DNA from: Phytophthora colocasiae
Lineage: Eukaryota; Oomycota; Peronosporomycetes; Peronosporales; Peronosporaceae
Direction: 5' to 3'
DNA: 64,000 bases
Assembly (NCBI GenBank): GCA_018806915.1
Contig: JAGKQI010000090.1
Location: 2,108,001 to 2,172,000, forward strand
Of the stretch, positions 63,764-64,000 are shown piece by piece; position 1 is the stretch's first letter; each line of letters begins with the position of its first letter. The notes below the pieces were generated by a model. It had not been told where the DNA came from, did no database searches, and saw only the letters and a list, made by a program, of their open reading frames with translations. Made by a program: the position numbers and the translations under genes.

Positions 63764-64000
63764 TTAATTGTCTTCGCTATCGCTATCGATATCCTGATCT
63801 GGGTGAACTGGTTTGCTTAAGACGCCTAAGTTGCGTAGGTCCTCTACAAGCCCCTCAATGGCACCTTCACTTAGCATAGTGTCGACATCCGCTACACGAG
63901 CGTCACCAACGATACCCACCTTCGAAAACCCACTGATTATTGTGGTAGCTTCAAATTGTCCCAACTCGAGCATGGTGCGATTCCCTCTGTCCTTCGCAAC
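63764..64000 (-). pseudogene. Internally deleted pogo/Tigger-like transposase, copy 3 (partial)
   Basis: It matches 20925-21160 and keeps one extra C (CCCTCTG near 63984), which places the CENP-B-type HTH (VAKDRG) in frame with the tail (TTIISGFSKVGI). It runs off the right edge. The catalytic domain is absent in this copy too. Confidence 0.6.

Overview
The window is a gene-poor, transposon-rich stretch of an oomycete genome, most likely Phytophthora or a close relative. Four things point there: an RxLR-type secreted effector gene (31129-31500), oomycete-style core promoters (19642, 31076), chromodomain Ty3/Gypsy elements and DNA transposons nested in one another, and intronless host genes. 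No rRNA, tRNA or CRISPR array was seen.

A host gene module occurs twice in direct orientation, and each occurrence is itself an inverted repeat. One arm carries, from the centre outward: an NmrA-like NAD(P)-binding protein, a convergent ~884-residue coiled-coil protein, a divergent Gly/Ala-rich secreted protein, and a decayed pogo/Tigger transposase. Two arms face each other across a ~1.5 kb spacer, so the two NmrA-like genes are divergent. The left locus (about 872-21465) has a truncated left arm. The right locus (about 31510 to beyond 64000) has both arms.

The modules are riddled with insertions whose target-site duplications can be read exactly, because a paralogous empty site lies elsewhere in the window. 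They are: a hAT-like MITE (976-6286) with a Copia element nested in it (1343-6091); a Gypsy-B element in the coiled-coil gene of both right arms (12821-19221, 55651-62060), each with the same hAT remnant inside its pol; two Gypsy-A elements (32249-38574 in the Gly-rich gene, 45972-52686 in an NmrA-like gene); a pogo-like MITE (8184-8756) and a piggyBac-like MITE (43976-44957) in the two spacers.

Between the loci (21.5-31.5 kb) lie a MULE transposase gene, a non-autonomous Copia element with identical LTRs (25904-29085), and a Tc1 element (29515-31053) inserted 23 bp upstream of the predicted core promoter of the RxLR effector gene.

Intact host genes are few: two NmrA-like genes (9147-9989, 42386-43228), one coiled-coil gene (39565-42219), and the effector. 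The others are interrupted or frameshifted. Many differences between paralogues are one-base changes in homopolymers, so some frameshifts may be sequence errors. Site patterns indicate recent arm-to-arm gene conversion within a locus.
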